Of a stretch of 15,675 nucleotides of DNA, positions 1 to 7,199 are shown one piece after another. Below the pieces are notes generated by a model. That model saw nothing but the letters and a program-made list of their open reading frames with translations, had not been told where the DNA came from and made no database searches. The translations under genes and the position numbers were made by a program. Source of the DNA: an uncultured Collinsella sp. Lineage in GTDB: Bacteria > Actinomycetota > Coriobacteriia > Coriobacteriales > Coriobacteriaceae. Within the stretch, counting starts at the first letter, position 1. Each line of letters begins with the position of its first letter. The stretch covers positions 1 to 15,675 of the forward strand of contig URYA01000019.1 of assembly GCA_900551975.1 (NCBI GenBank), given 5' to 3'.

Positions 1-1480
1 CCACGCCGTCGAGCGTAATACGCCCGCCGTCAATCTCATAGAAGCGCATGAGCAGGTTGATGAGCGTCGTCTTGCCTGCGCCCGTGGTTCCCACCACGGC
101 AATCTTCTGGCCCGGCTCGGCGGTAAACGACACGTCGCGCATAAGCGGCTTGTCGGGCGAATAACCAAAGCGCACATGCTCAAAGGAGACGCGGCCCTCC
201 ACGCGACCCGGCAGCTTGGCGGCCTTGTCCGGCAGCGGATCGGCCTCCATCTCGGGCTCATCGAGCAGGTCGAACACGCGCTCTGCACTCGCCAGCGCGC
301 TCTGCAGCGAGTTGAAAGTGAACGACAACTGCGTCATGGGCTCGGACGCCTCGTAGATAAACTGGAAGAACGCCTGGAACACGCCGACGGTCATGTGACC
401 GGCAACCAGCATGCTGCAGCCCACAAGCGCAATCACGATCTGCGCCAAACGGCCGATAAAGCGCACCGCAGGGCCGACGGCATTGATCATAAAGTCGGCC
501 TTGGTGCTCACACGAGCCAGTTCCTTCGAAGCCTCGTGCACCTCAGCGGAGCTCTGACGTTCGCGGTTAAACGCGCGGATCACCAGACGGCCCGAATAGC
601 CTTCCTCGACCGCACTCGTAATCTTGGACACCCACTCCTGGCGCTCGCCCGTCACATCGTGTGTGCGGCGCGAGACGACCTTCGTCACCAGCAGCGACAG
701 TGCCGTAAAGAACAGAAAGACGAGCGTAAGCTGCACGCTGAACACGAACATTACGCTCACAGCACCAACAACCGTGCCGATCGACACGAGCAGCTGCAGC
801 AATCCGCGCTGCATGCTCTCGGACATCTTGTCCAGGTCGTTGGTCGCGCGGCTGACGACCTCGCCGGGACGATGCGCGTCAAAATAGGCGAGCGGTAGAC
901 GGTTGAGCTTTTGCGCGATGCGGTTGCGCAGGCGCAGATTGAGGCGTTCGGCCACGCTCGACATCAAAAAGCTCTGGAGCGCGTAGAACGAAGCGGCGGC
1001 CGTCCAAATCAAAAAGTAGATGAAGATAGTCCTGCCGCAGTTCTCCCAGGTGATGCTGAAGGTGGCGTTGTTGACAAACGCTACCTGAATGTGGCCCCAC
1101 AGCTCATCGATCACGCGGGCGCTATATGCCGGCGCGGCAGTGTTAAAGATGACATAGAACACAATGCTCGCGAACACGATATAGAAGCGCCAATGGTCGC
1201 CGGCAGCCTCACTCCACAGGCGGCGCACCGTCGCCCAGGTATCCCGAGGCGTCTCGTCCTCGTCTTCGTCGTCCACGTCGCGCATACGCTCTGCCTTGGC
1301 GCGGGCGCGCTCGTCCTCGGCACGTTCGTTTTCCTCGTAGAGCGCTTGGCGGCGAGCCTCGCGCTCGGCTGCAGCCTTGGCGGCGTCATCCAGCTCGGTC
1401 GACGCGGCAGCCGTTTCCTCGACCAGTCCCGCGGCAGCAGCGTCATCAACGCCGCCCTGCTTCTTGAGCTCCTCGGTCAT
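1..1480 (-). CDS. ABC exporter half-transporter (membrane + ATPase), 3' end outside window
   Basis: Fused permease-ATPase subunit of a type IV (MDR-like) ABC exporter; with the gene upstream it probably forms a heterodimer that pumps lipophilic compounds or peptides out of the cell. About 493 codons are present. Residues 1 to about 85 form an unusual hydrophilic extension rich in Ala, Glu, Asp and Arg. The membrane domain follows, including the conserved stretch around RLVIRAFNRE, and then the nucleotide-binding domain, with Walker A GTTGAGKTT at about residues 464-472 (Lys470). The frame stays open to base 1 just after LDGV, so the signature motif, Walker B and switch histidine lie outside the window. 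The ATG at 1480 directly follows the TAG of the upstream gene (1482-1484), indicating translational coupling. Whether this subunit carries the canonical catalytic site cannot be seen here. Confidence 0.93.
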   Translation of the reverse strand, partial: MTEELKKQGGVDDAAAAGLVEETAAASTELDDAAKAAAEREARRQALYEENERAEDERARAKAERMRDVDDEDEDETPRDTWATVRRLWSEAAGDHWRFYIVFASIVFYVIFNTAAPAYSARVIDELWGHIQVAFVNNATFSITWENCGRTIFIYFLIWTAAASFYALQSFLMSSVAERLNLRLRNRIAQKLNRLPLAYFDAHRPGEVVSRATNDLDKMSESMQRGLLQLLVSIGTVVGAVSVMFVFSVQLTLVFLFFTALSLLVTKVVSRRTHDVTGERQEWVSKITSAVEEGYSGRLVIRAFNRERQSSAEVHEASKELARVSTKADFMINAVGPAVRFIGRLAQIVIALVGCSMLVAGHMTVGVFQAFFQFIYEASEPMTQLSFTFNSLQSALASAERVFDLLDEPEMEADPLPDKAAKLPGRVEGRVSFEHVRFGYSPDKPLMRDVSFTAEPGQKIAVVGTTGAGKTTLINLLMRFYEIDGGRITLDGV

Positions 1481-1481
1481 G

Positions 1482-3218
1482 CTACTCACCTCCCTTCATC
1501 TGCGATTCCGCGATGGCGCGGTACACCTCGCAAGTTTCCATAAGCTCGCCATGCGTGCCCAAGCCCACAACCTCGCCATCCTTGAGCACGACAATCTGGT
1601 CGGCGTGCAGAATCGTCGAGATGCGCTGCGCGATGATGAGCACCGCGGCATCGCGCGTCTCGTCTTGCAATGCATGGCGCAGGGCCGCATCGGTCTTAAA
1701 GTCCAGGGCCGAAAAACTGTCATCGAAGATGTACAGATCGGCCTGCTTCATGAGCGCGCGAGCAATGGCCAGACGTTGGCGCTGGCCGCCCGAAAAGTTC
1801 GTGCCGCCCTGCGCCACCGGGGTATCGAGCCCCTGCGGCTGATCGAGCACAAAGGTGCTCTGGGCAACCTGCAGCGCATGAAGCATGTCCGCCTCGGTCG
1901 CGTCCTCGTTGCCAAAGCGCAGATTGCTTGCCACGGTGCCCGAGAACAGCCACGCCTTCTGCGGCACATAGGCGATGTGTCCACGGATCTCATCTTGCGA
2001 AAGCTCGCGCAGATCGACGCCGTCCAGGCGAATGGCGCCCTTGGTGGCATCGTGGAAGCGCAGCAGAAGCTTTGCCACCGTCGACTTACCCGAACCGGTC
2101 GAGCCAACGATCGCAGTCGTCTGACCGCGACGGCAGGCAAAGCTCAGGTCGCACAGCGTGTCCTCGTCGGCGTCGTCAAAGCGAAACGACATATGATCGA
2201 ACACGGCGACCGCATCGGCCCCGTCCTTTGAGTCGGACGCGGCCGCATCAAGCGTGCGCTCGCCATCGACGATGCTCGGCTCAATCTCCAACACCTGCTG
2301 CGCACGGTTCAGGCACGCGGCAGCACGCGGAAGCGTCAGCACCACCATCTGGGCCATCATCACAAAGAACAGGATCAGAATTGCATACTCCAGCACCGCC
2401 GAGATACTCGCAATCTGCATGGCGTGGGCGCCTACGCGGTTGCCGCCCACCCACAGCACCGCCACCTCGGCGATGTTCATCAAAAAGAAGCTTGAGCTGT
2501 CGAGGCCCACAAACAGGTGGTTGACTTTGATGGCGTTGGCGGCGTAGTCGCTAAACACCTCGTCCAGGCGCCGCTCCTCGTGGCGTTCCTTGTTAAACGC
2601 ACGGATGACGCGCACGCCCACGATGTTTTCGCGCAGCACCACGTTCATGCGGTCGATAAAGCTCTGCAAGCGCATAAAGATCGGAGCCGCGTTGGCAACC
2701 GTAAAGACCGCCGCCACCAGCACAATCGCAACGACTACGCCCAGAAGCGTGCCCATGGCAGGATCGATAAACCAGGCGAAGATGATGCCCGCCACAGCCA
2801 AAAACGGCACGGGCAGCACCAGCTGAATCGTCTGCAGAATCGCCTGCTGAATCACGTTGATGTCGTTGAGCGAGCGGGTGATCATCGATCCGGTGCCAAA
2901 GCGCTCAAAATCGCTGGCCGCGAGCTCGAGCGATTTGTCGTACACGGCATTGCGGATATCGCAAGCCACGTTGGCGGCCAGGCGCGCCGAAAGATAGCAG
3001 CCCAGCACCGTGCCGCCGCTAGCCATGCTGGTCGCGATAAACATGTATAGGCCGTTGCGTAAAATGTAGTCGACATCGCCCGTGGTAATACCGGTGTTGA
3101 CCATGTTCGCCAGCATCGTGGGAACCAACAGCGTACCGACGTTATCCACCAGCAGCACCAGCAGCGTCACTGCGACAAGCCCTCGATATGGCTTTAGAAA
3201 CCTCATTAACAGTCGCAC
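1482..3218 (-). CDS. ABC exporter half-transporter with degenerate ATPase motifs
   Basis: Permease-ATPase subunit of about 578 aa, the usual length for the family. The membrane domain covers about residues 1-310 and the nucleotide-binding domain about 335-578. Seen: Walker A GSTGSGKST (372-380), Q-loop Q420, signature FSGGQ (475-479), Walker B LYIFDD (495-500), D-loop SALD (503-506), and a switch segment AQRIST with Q531. The catalytic Glu after Walker B is Asp (D500) and the switch His is Gln (Q531). These are the substitutions known from the degenerate half of heterodimeric exporters such as TM287/288, so this is probably the non-hydrolysing partner of the downstream gene. The start is uncertain: GTG at 3218, or ATG at 3206, whose A overlaps the TAA of the regulator gene. 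A GGGGGAG stretch lies 2 nt before the GTG and 14 nt before the ATG, and neither spacing is ideal. Substrate unknown; a drug or toxic compound is likely given the MarR neighbour. Confidence 0.95.
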   Translation of the reverse strand: MRLLMRFLKPYRGLVAVTLLVLLVDNVGTLLVPTMLANMVNTGITTGDVDYILRNGLYMFIATSMASGGTVLGCYLSARLAANVACDIRNAVYDKSLELAASDFERFGTGSMITRSLNDINVIQQAILQTIQLVLPVPFLAVAGIIFAWFIDPAMGTLLGVVVAIVLVAAVFTVANAAPIFMRLQSFIDRMNVVLRENIVGVRVIRAFNKERHEERRLDEVFSDYAANAIKVNHLFVGLDSSSFFLMNIAEVAVLWVGGNRVGAHAMQIASISAVLEYAILILFFVMMAQMVVLTLPRAAACLNRAQQVLEIEPSIVDGERTLDAAASDSKDGADAVAVFDHMSFRFDDADEDTLCDLSFACRRGQTTAIVGSTGSGKSTVAKLLLRFHDATKGAIRLDGVDLRELSQDEIRGHIAYVPQKAWLFSGTVASNLRFGNEDATEADMLHALQVAQSTFVLDQPQGLDTPVAQGGTNFSGGQRQRLAIARALMKQADLYIFDDSFSALDFKTDAALRHALQDETRDAAVLIIAQRISTILHADQIVVLKDGEVVGLGTHGELMETCEVYRAIAESQMKGGE

Positions 3219-3704
3219 GACTCCCCCTCACCTTGATTCTCGGCTTGGCTCTCGGCAGCGATATGCTGCTTAAAGGCATCGCACTCATCGCCCAGCACCT
3301 GAGAGAATTTGCCGATCAAGCGCATAATCTCGCGCTGCTCACATGGCTCAAGCGCGCCAAAGGCTCGCTGCTCGGCCTTGAGTGCCGGCAGCGCATAACG
3401 CTCGGCAAATCGCCTGCCCTCTTCGGTCAGGCTCACAACCTTGTTCTTACGACTGCCTTCGGCAAACTCCAACGTTGCGAAGCCCCGCGCCGTCAAGGTT
3501 TTAATTGCCGAGTTGATAGTCCGCTTGCTGTAGAACCATTCGCTTGTCAGACGGCTTACGGCAATACTGCCGCCCGCCGTACTGGTGTCGACGAGCATCC
3601 AATAGGCGCAGTCCGAAAGGCCGCAGGCGCGAGAACTCCGAATAGATATGGTCGAGTCCATTGAGCAACCGATCGAAGTCGACCAGCGTAACCGCACTAT
3701 TCAT
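3206..3704 (-). pseudogene. MarR-family regulator, apparently frameshifted
   Basis: Winged-helix regulator at the head of the ABC exporter operon, presumably its local repressor. Two overlapping frames make up one protein. The first starts at ATG 3704, behind GGTGGG, and reads MNSAVTLVDFDRLLNGLDHI and on to YSEFSR, a normal MarR N-terminal helix. The second carries ACGLSDCAYWMLVD, the recognition region TSEWFYSKRTINSAIKTL and the wing GSRKNKVVSLTEEG, to the TAA at 3206. They join at the GC tract near 3625-3632 only if one base is removed or two are added; the repaired protein would be about 166 aa. Without repair, the second frame could start at ATG 3661 or GTG 3697, but both give an atypical N-terminus and ATG 3661 has no clear ribosome site. 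The cause may be a real loss-of-function mutation, a phase-variable tract or a sequencing error. The stop overlaps the ABC gene start. Confidence 0.72.
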
Positions 3705-3722
3705 CTATCCCACCATTCAATT

Positions 3723-3771
3723 GTCCGATTTTTGACCAATTATGTGTCTCTAGATTAGTCCGAGTTTTGAC
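3723..3771. promoter_or_regulatory. Pair of 14-bp direct repeats, candidate MarR operators
   Basis: GTCCGATTTTTGAC (3723-3736) and GTCCGAGTTTTGAC (3758-3771) differ at one base and lie 35 bp apart. The second fills the spacer between the predicted -35 and -10 boxes. The first sits just downstream of the predicted transcription start. Each has GTC and GAC ends, a weak dyad, and the first is also flanked by TTG and CAA. MarR proteins usually repress their own promoters from such positions; that this one does so is inference. Confidence 0.5.
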
Positions 3772-3780
3772 TATCGTCAA
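3752..3780 (-). promoter_or_regulatory. Promoter of the marR-ABC exporter operon
   Basis: On the minus strand, TTGACG (3775-3780) is followed after exactly 17 bases by TAATCT (3752-3757), a good sigma-70-type match. The predicted transcription start is near 3745, about 40 bases before the regulator ATG at 3704. Confidence 0.55.
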
Positions 3781-3823
3781 CAGGCTCTCCGCAAATGCGT
3801 GCATTTTTATGGCCTATCGGCAG

Positions 3824-3859
3824 AAAAAGACCGCCGGCGCGGGGGCGGCGCCAGCGGTC
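3824..3859 (-). terminator. Rho-independent terminator of the 96-aa gene
   Basis: On the minus strand a 12-bp stem (GACCGCTGGCGC paired with GCGCCGGCGGTC, one T-G wobble) has a 7-base loop and is followed directly by TTTTT. It starts about 27 bases after the stop codon of the gene at 3886. Confidence 0.85.
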
Positions 3860-3885
3860 ACGTGAAAATCGAGTTTTATTGCCTG

Positions 3886-4176
3886 TTAAGCGGCGACGGC
3901 CTCATAGACCGTAGCGCCCGAGAAGCTGTCATGCAGGCTCTTGCCGGCAATCCACGGCAGCTCGACGACCTCGCAGACCGTGTTGACCAGCTCGGAGCAG
4001 TCAGTAAAGTGGCCCTTGTCGTTGAGGGCCTCGCAATCCTGAACACGCCAATAGCCATCGGTGTGCGTGATGTAGTACTCGTGATCATTGATCGACACGA
4101 AAGCGCGCGTCTTGGAACGCAGCAGCTTCAGAAATCCTTCGAAATCGGTCTCGACGACATCTCCAGCCTGGAACAT
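3886..4176 (-). CDS. Hypothetical 96-aa protein
   Basis: I do not recognise a family for this small, probably cytoplasmic protein. It has no signal peptide or membrane segment. It is acidic and aromatic-rich (DHEYYITHTDGYWRVQDCEA at about residues 31-50), with Cys at 48, 60 and 68, suggesting a compact beta-rich fold. The start at ATG 4176 is well supported by AGGAGG seven bases upstream; an in-frame upstream extension to 4212 lies before that site and is unlikely. The gene is a single transcription unit: it ends in a strong terminator and is separated on both sides from unrelated genes. The ribosome site, good terminator and normal GC content argue that it is real and expressed. Function unknown. 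Confidence 0.8.
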   Translation of the reverse strand: MFQAGDVVETDFEGFLKLLRSKTRAFVSINDHEYYITHTDGYWRVQDCEALNDKGHFTDCSELVNTVCEVVELPWIAGKSLHDSFSGATVYEAVAA

Positions 4177-4330
4177 GATGTTACCTCCTGGCCCGGCGCC
4201 ACCACGGCGCATTGATAAACGTTGGTACTCCTTTAGTAAAACCTTTATCAGAGGTTATGCGTTCGTCATTTAGGCAAGTGGTAAAAAACCGCAGGGTAGA
4301 CGGGATAAAACGTTTAACCATCCCATTTGT

Positions 4331-4359
4331 TTGTCACATTCTGAAGGTACTTTTATGCA
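4331..4359 (+). promoter_or_regulatory. Possible promoter of the nitroreductase gene
   Basis: TTGTCA (4331-4336) is followed after 17 bases by TATGCA (4354-4359) in an AT-rich intergenic stretch about 110 bases before the gene. The -10 match is weak, so this is only a candidate. Confidence 0.3.
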
Positions 4360-4470
4360 AACCTACTCTCCCAATTGGAATCTATCCTTTTGGCCGGGCA
4401 ATTGACCGTCTATCGTTTAAGCCCGACGGGTATGAACGGGGCATCTGCAACGCCACCGCAAGGAGACACC

Positions 4471-4992
4471 ATGGAGACTATCGAAGCACTCATTCACCGC
4501 CGCAGCTGCCGCAAATACAGCGATCGTCCCGTCGAGGCCGAAAAGCTTGCACGTATTATCGAAGCCGGCCAATATGCACCGAGCGGCATGGGCCGCCAGC
4601 CGGTGACGTTTGTCGCCGTCACCGACCCCGCGACCGTCGAACGTCTCTCACAGCTCAACGCCCAGGTCATGGGCAGCAACAGCGACCCCTTCTATGGCGC
4701 CAATACCGTTGTGGTGGTGCTGGTTGACCGCAGCGTGCCCACACATCTGGAAGACGGCTCGCTCGCCATGGGCAACTTGCTCAACGCAGCCTATGCACTG
4801 GGTGTCGATTCGTGCTGGATTCACCGCGCGCATGAGGTCTTTGATTCGCCCGAGGGCCTGGAGCTGCTGACCAGCTGGGGCCTGCCCGCCGACGGCAGCC
4901 TGCGCGGTGTCGGTAACTGCATTCTGGGCTACGCCGAGGACACGCTACCCGAGCCCAAACCCCGCCGCGACAACATCATCTACGTGAGGTAA
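4471..4992 (+). CDS. Nitroreductase family protein (FMN-dependent oxidoreductase)
   Basis: A 173-aa member of the nitroreductase fold, flavoenzymes that bind FMN and reduce nitro compounds, quinones or related substrates with NAD(P)H in the cytoplasm. Family features seen: the N-terminal RRSCRKYSDRPVE segment (residues 10-22), whose Arg residues usually contact FMN phosphate; APSGMGRQP (36-44); the central helix GSLAMGNLLNAAYALGVDSC (96-115); and the C-terminal GNCILGYAE (148-156). The start at ATG 4471 has AGGAG five bases upstream; an open frame reaching back to 4375 precedes this site and is unlikely to be coding. It is monocistronic. The physiological substrate cannot be inferred, and many small gut-bacterial members have none assigned. 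Confidence 0.93.
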   Translation: METIEALIHRRSCRKYSDRPVEAEKLARIIEAGQYAPSGMGRQPVTFVAVTDPATVERLSQLNAQVMGSNSDPFYGANTVVVVLVDRSVPTHLEDGSLAMGNLLNAAYALGVDSCWIHRAHEVFDSPEGLELLTSWGLPADGSLRGVGNCILGYAEDTLPEPKPRRDNIIYVR

Positions 4993-5007
4993 CCCAGGAG
5001 CGTCAGC

Positions 5008-5046
5008 GGGGTGGCTAATTTAGGACGGGGCTATTTTAGCTACCCC
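5008..5046 (+). repeat. Hairpin with GGACGGGG loop, divergent relative of the GGGACAGG repeats
   Basis: GGGGTGGCTAA (5008-5018) pairs with TTAGCTACCCC (5036-5046) with one G-U wobble. The 17-base loop contains GGACGGGG. It lies 15 bases after the nitroreductase stop and 9 bases after the end of the convergent minus-strand gene. The layout (stem, A/T spacer, GGAC[AG]GG core, ATTTT, stem) resembles the repeats at 9130, 11300, 14329 and 14804, but the stem sequence differs. No U-tract follows, so it is not a classical terminator. Confidence 0.55.
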
Positions 5047-5055
5047 ACTCGCAAC

Positions 5056-5631
5056 TTATCCCGCCGATGGAGTTGTTGTCGTTTCGTTCGTCTGGGCCGT
5101 TTCGGCGTCGTCGCCTTGCTTGTCTTCGTCCTTTTGCGCATCGGCGATGGTGGAGGCCGCCGCAACGATACCGCGCTGGGGCGCGACGCCCGTCTGGGTC
5201 TGAGCGCCCTCGACAACTTCTGTGCCTGCATGCGCGAGCTCGGGCGATTTAAACATTGCGTCCAAGTTGGCGCCACCGCCGGCGTAGCCAAGCGCAGCGA
5301 GTGCGACGACGATCACTGCAACGACGGCCACGATCGGAACATAACGATGCCAACCAGCCGGATTGAGTCCGCTGCGGCGAGCCGCCCCGCGGCTGATGTA
5401 ACCGAGCGTTCCGTCGTGCTTGAGCTTTGAGCCCACCACGCGTCTGCGGCCCCACAACGAGGACTCTGCCTGCATGGCCAAGCGGGCGCTTGCCGAAGGA
5501 TAGCCATATTTAGTGCGCTTGAACGAGCCATCAAACCCCGAGGCGTGTTTACCCCACGTCACCGATGTTGTGCGTCGGTTGACCGGCGCGGCACTCCGCC
5601 TTCTGCGGCTCGGTTTTGAAGTCTCAGCCAT
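5056..5631 (-). CDS. Hypothetical single-pass membrane protein
   Basis: A 191-aa protein with three parts. Residues 1 to about 96 are very basic (RRRR near residue 9, many Arg and Lys) and probably cytoplasmic. One hydrophobic helix runs from about 97 to 117 (starting YVPIVAVVAVIVVALAALGY). A low-complexity tail rich in Ala, Thr, Glu and Gln (about 118-191) is probably extracytoplasmic. The positive-inside rule supports N-in, C-out. I recognise no catalytic domain. The start at ATG 5631 is preceded by GAGGG with a short spacing; an upstream in-frame extension to 5685 is possible but less likely. It may act in the cell envelope or be an anchored regulator, but nothing in the sequence decides this. 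Confidence 0.75.
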   Translation of the reverse strand: MAETSKPSRRRRSAAPVNRRTTSVTWGKHASGFDGSFKRTKYGYPSASARLAMQAESSLWGRRRVVGSKLKHDGTLGYISRGAARRSGLNPAGWHRYVPIVAVVAVIVVALAALGYAGGGANLDAMFKSPELAHAGTEVVEGAQTQTGVAPQRGIVAAASTIADAQKDEDKQGDDAETAQTNETTTTPSAG

Positions 5632-5675
5632 ATGCCCTCGCACGCCGTAACCAAATCGAAACAATAACGCTTTGG

Positions 5676-5684
5676 ACTGTAGCA
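5676..5684 (-). promoter_or_regulatory. Possible extended -10 promoter of the membrane-protein gene
   Basis: On the minus strand TGCTACAGT reads as an extended -10 element (TGn plus TACAGT), about 45 bases before the ATG at 5631. No clear -35 box. The same form, TGCTACAAT, precedes the LacI-type gene. Confidence 0.3.
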
Positions 5685-5715
5685 CACGCGTCGCGCGCGG
5701 TCACGGGCGCCTCGC

Positions 5716-6933
5716 TCAACGGTCATCGTCCTTCAGCAAGCGCCACAGCGTTGTACGGCTTATGCCCAGCACCTCCGCCGCACGGGTTCGGTTGCCGTGG
5801 AGATGGTCTACAACCAGATGCGCGATATCTCGCTCGGTATCGGCCAGCGGTCGCAGGATATACAGGTCGCTTTCGAGCGTCGGGGCACCAAAGGTTGCGG
5901 TCTTAATCACGTCCTCTTGGGCGAGCACTTCCTCCGCCACAGCGCGGTCCACCGTGCCCGCCCCCACCAAAATATACAGTCGTTCCGAGACCTCGCGGAG
6001 CTGCAGATAATTGCGCGGCCAGCGGTAAGCATCGAGCGTCTTCGTCGCCGCGGCAGACAGCGTGGGCGCTGCCGTCCCAAATGCATCAGCGAGATATTCC
6101 AAATAGCGCGCAACCTTCGTCGACGCGGCTCCCTGCTCGGCGATTGCCGGCGCCACGCTCACCGCACAGGCGAAGCGCTCGGTCACAAAGGCGGCTTGAT
6201 CACTTTCGCCGCCGCCCGGCATGTCATTCGCTGTCAGCACCACATGGCAGCGCGTCGCCAACGCGGTGTCGGTCATCGTGGAGACCAGCTCGCGGAGGCG
6301 CTGGGGGACAACCGCGTTCCAGCCCTCAATGCAAAGGGTCAGCCCCGTTTGGAACAACGGCGATTCGGCGCTTTTGAGCACATGGCGCCAACCGCGCTCG
6401 GTGAGCTCATCGAGCGCAACGGAAACAAAGGGCTGATCGGCAAAAGGACCGTCCAGATAGAGGCACTTGGCGATCTCGACCTGACCCGCTCCCAGCTCGC
6501 CCTCGAGCATAAGGGGCACACCGCGCGCGTAGCTCTCGGCAACCGGCGCAGCCACCGAGGCCGCCCCCTCAACGATGCCGTACGCGCTCGATTCGTAGCG
6601 GGCCTCAACTTCGTCGGCGTTGAGCCATTCGATGCCCGCATGCGCCGCGGCACCGCGCACCTCGCGGACCACGACGACCCAAAGGCCCCCGCCCTCTTTG
6701 TCGGTGGGGCGAACGGTCAGGCTCAGGCGCGTACCCGCACGCCCCATAACCAGACGCGCGCCGTCTCCTATACGGTCGAGGCGCTCAGCGACAAAAGCCG
6801 CCACATCCCGCTCAAGCGCCGCGTCATTCATGGTCGAGATCGCGACGCCCCCACGCGCATCGATTGCCAATGCCGAGGCCCCGGCAGCAGCCAGGGCCTC
6901 GGTCAAGATGTTCAGCTTGGCATCGCTATCCAT
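5716..6933 (-). CDS. Fis-type transcriptional regulator with degenerate AAA+ domain
   Basis: A 405-aa protein built like a bacterial enhancer-binding regulator but stripped of its ATPase. Residues 1 to about 100 form a variable N-terminal sensor-like region. Residues about 115-345 align in outline with a sigma-54 activator AAA+ domain: a P-loop remnant LEGELGAGQVEIA (143-155) and a late RWPRNYLQLREV (304-315) matching the usual WPGNVREL segment. The P-loop Lys is Gln (Q151), the Walker B Asp-Glu is replaced (TLCIEGW, 199-205), and the GAFTGA loop that contacts sigma-54 is absent. Residues about 366-401 are a clear Fis helix-turn-helix (NRTRAAEVLGISRTTLWRLL). It therefore probably binds DNA without sigma-54 remodelling. 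ATG 6933 is chosen for AGGGG seven bases upstream. It lies downstream of yeiH on the same strand, 266 bases away. Target and ligand unknown. Confidence 0.85.
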   Translation of the reverse strand: MDSDAKLNILTEALAAAGASALAIDARGGVAISTMNDAALERDVAAFVAERLDRIGDGARLVMGRAGTRLSLTVRPTDKEGGGLWVVVVREVRGAAAHAGIEWLNADEVEARYESSAYGIVEGAASVAAPVAESYARGVPLMLEGELGAGQVEIAKCLYLDGPFADQPFVSVALDELTERGWRHVLKSAESPLFQTGLTLCIEGWNAVVPQRLRELVSTMTDTALATRCHVVLTANDMPGGGESDQAAFVTERFACAVSVAPAIAEQGAASTKVARYLEYLADAFGTAAPTLSAAATKTLDAYRWPRNYLQLREVSERLYILVGAGTVDRAVAEEVLAQEDVIKTATFGAPTLESDLYILRPLADTERDIAHLVVDHLHGNRTRAAEVLGISRTTLWRLLKDDDR

Positions 6934-6969
6934 GATTTGCCCCTGTCCGCAGCGACGTGCAACCGCCGA

Positions 6970-6983
6970 CGGTCGCACGACCG
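6970..6983. promoter_or_regulatory. 14-bp palindrome upstream of the Fis-type regulator
   Basis: CGGTCGCACGACCG is a 6+2+6 inverted repeat centred about 43 bases before the regulator ATG. It could be an autoregulatory operator or a leader hairpin; the sequence alone does not say which. Confidence 0.35.
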
Positions 6984-7058
6984 AGTGTTTCAAAATTGAA
7001 CGATATTGCTCACCAAACACTATAGGGCAGAAAGCGCCGTCCTGCGAGTATAGGTGTT

Positions 7059-7147
7059 GCCCCGCATCGCCATCCTGGCGGGGCGATAAGAGCTCTTCGG
7101 GACTTATAAACCTGCGGACAAGCCATACCCGCAAGAGCTCCTATCGC
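7059..7147 (-). other. Two overlapping hairpins between yeiH and the Fis-type regulator
   Basis: GCCCCGC (7059-7065) pairs with GCGGGGC (7078-7084). A longer inverted repeat joins 7083-7101 to 7128-7147 (GCGATAAGAGCTCTT against GCGATAGGAGCTCTT on the other strand, plus CGGG at the inner end), with a loop of about 26 bases. The two share bases 7083-7084 and may be alternative structures in the yeiH 3' untranslated region. No U-run follows either one, so simple intrinsic termination is not supported. They could stabilise the yeiH message or separate it from the regulator gene. Confidence 0.45.
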
Positions 7148-7199
7148 TCCACCGTGAGAATGCGCTCACCAGCACGCAGCACGCAAACAAGCTACTTCT

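Noticed and set aside
5797..6999. Open frame of 400 codons on the plus strand opposite the Fis-type regulator
   Set aside because: It is an antisense shadow of a GC-biased gene: rich in Arg, His and Gln, with no recognisable domain, while the opposite strand encodes a clear regulator.
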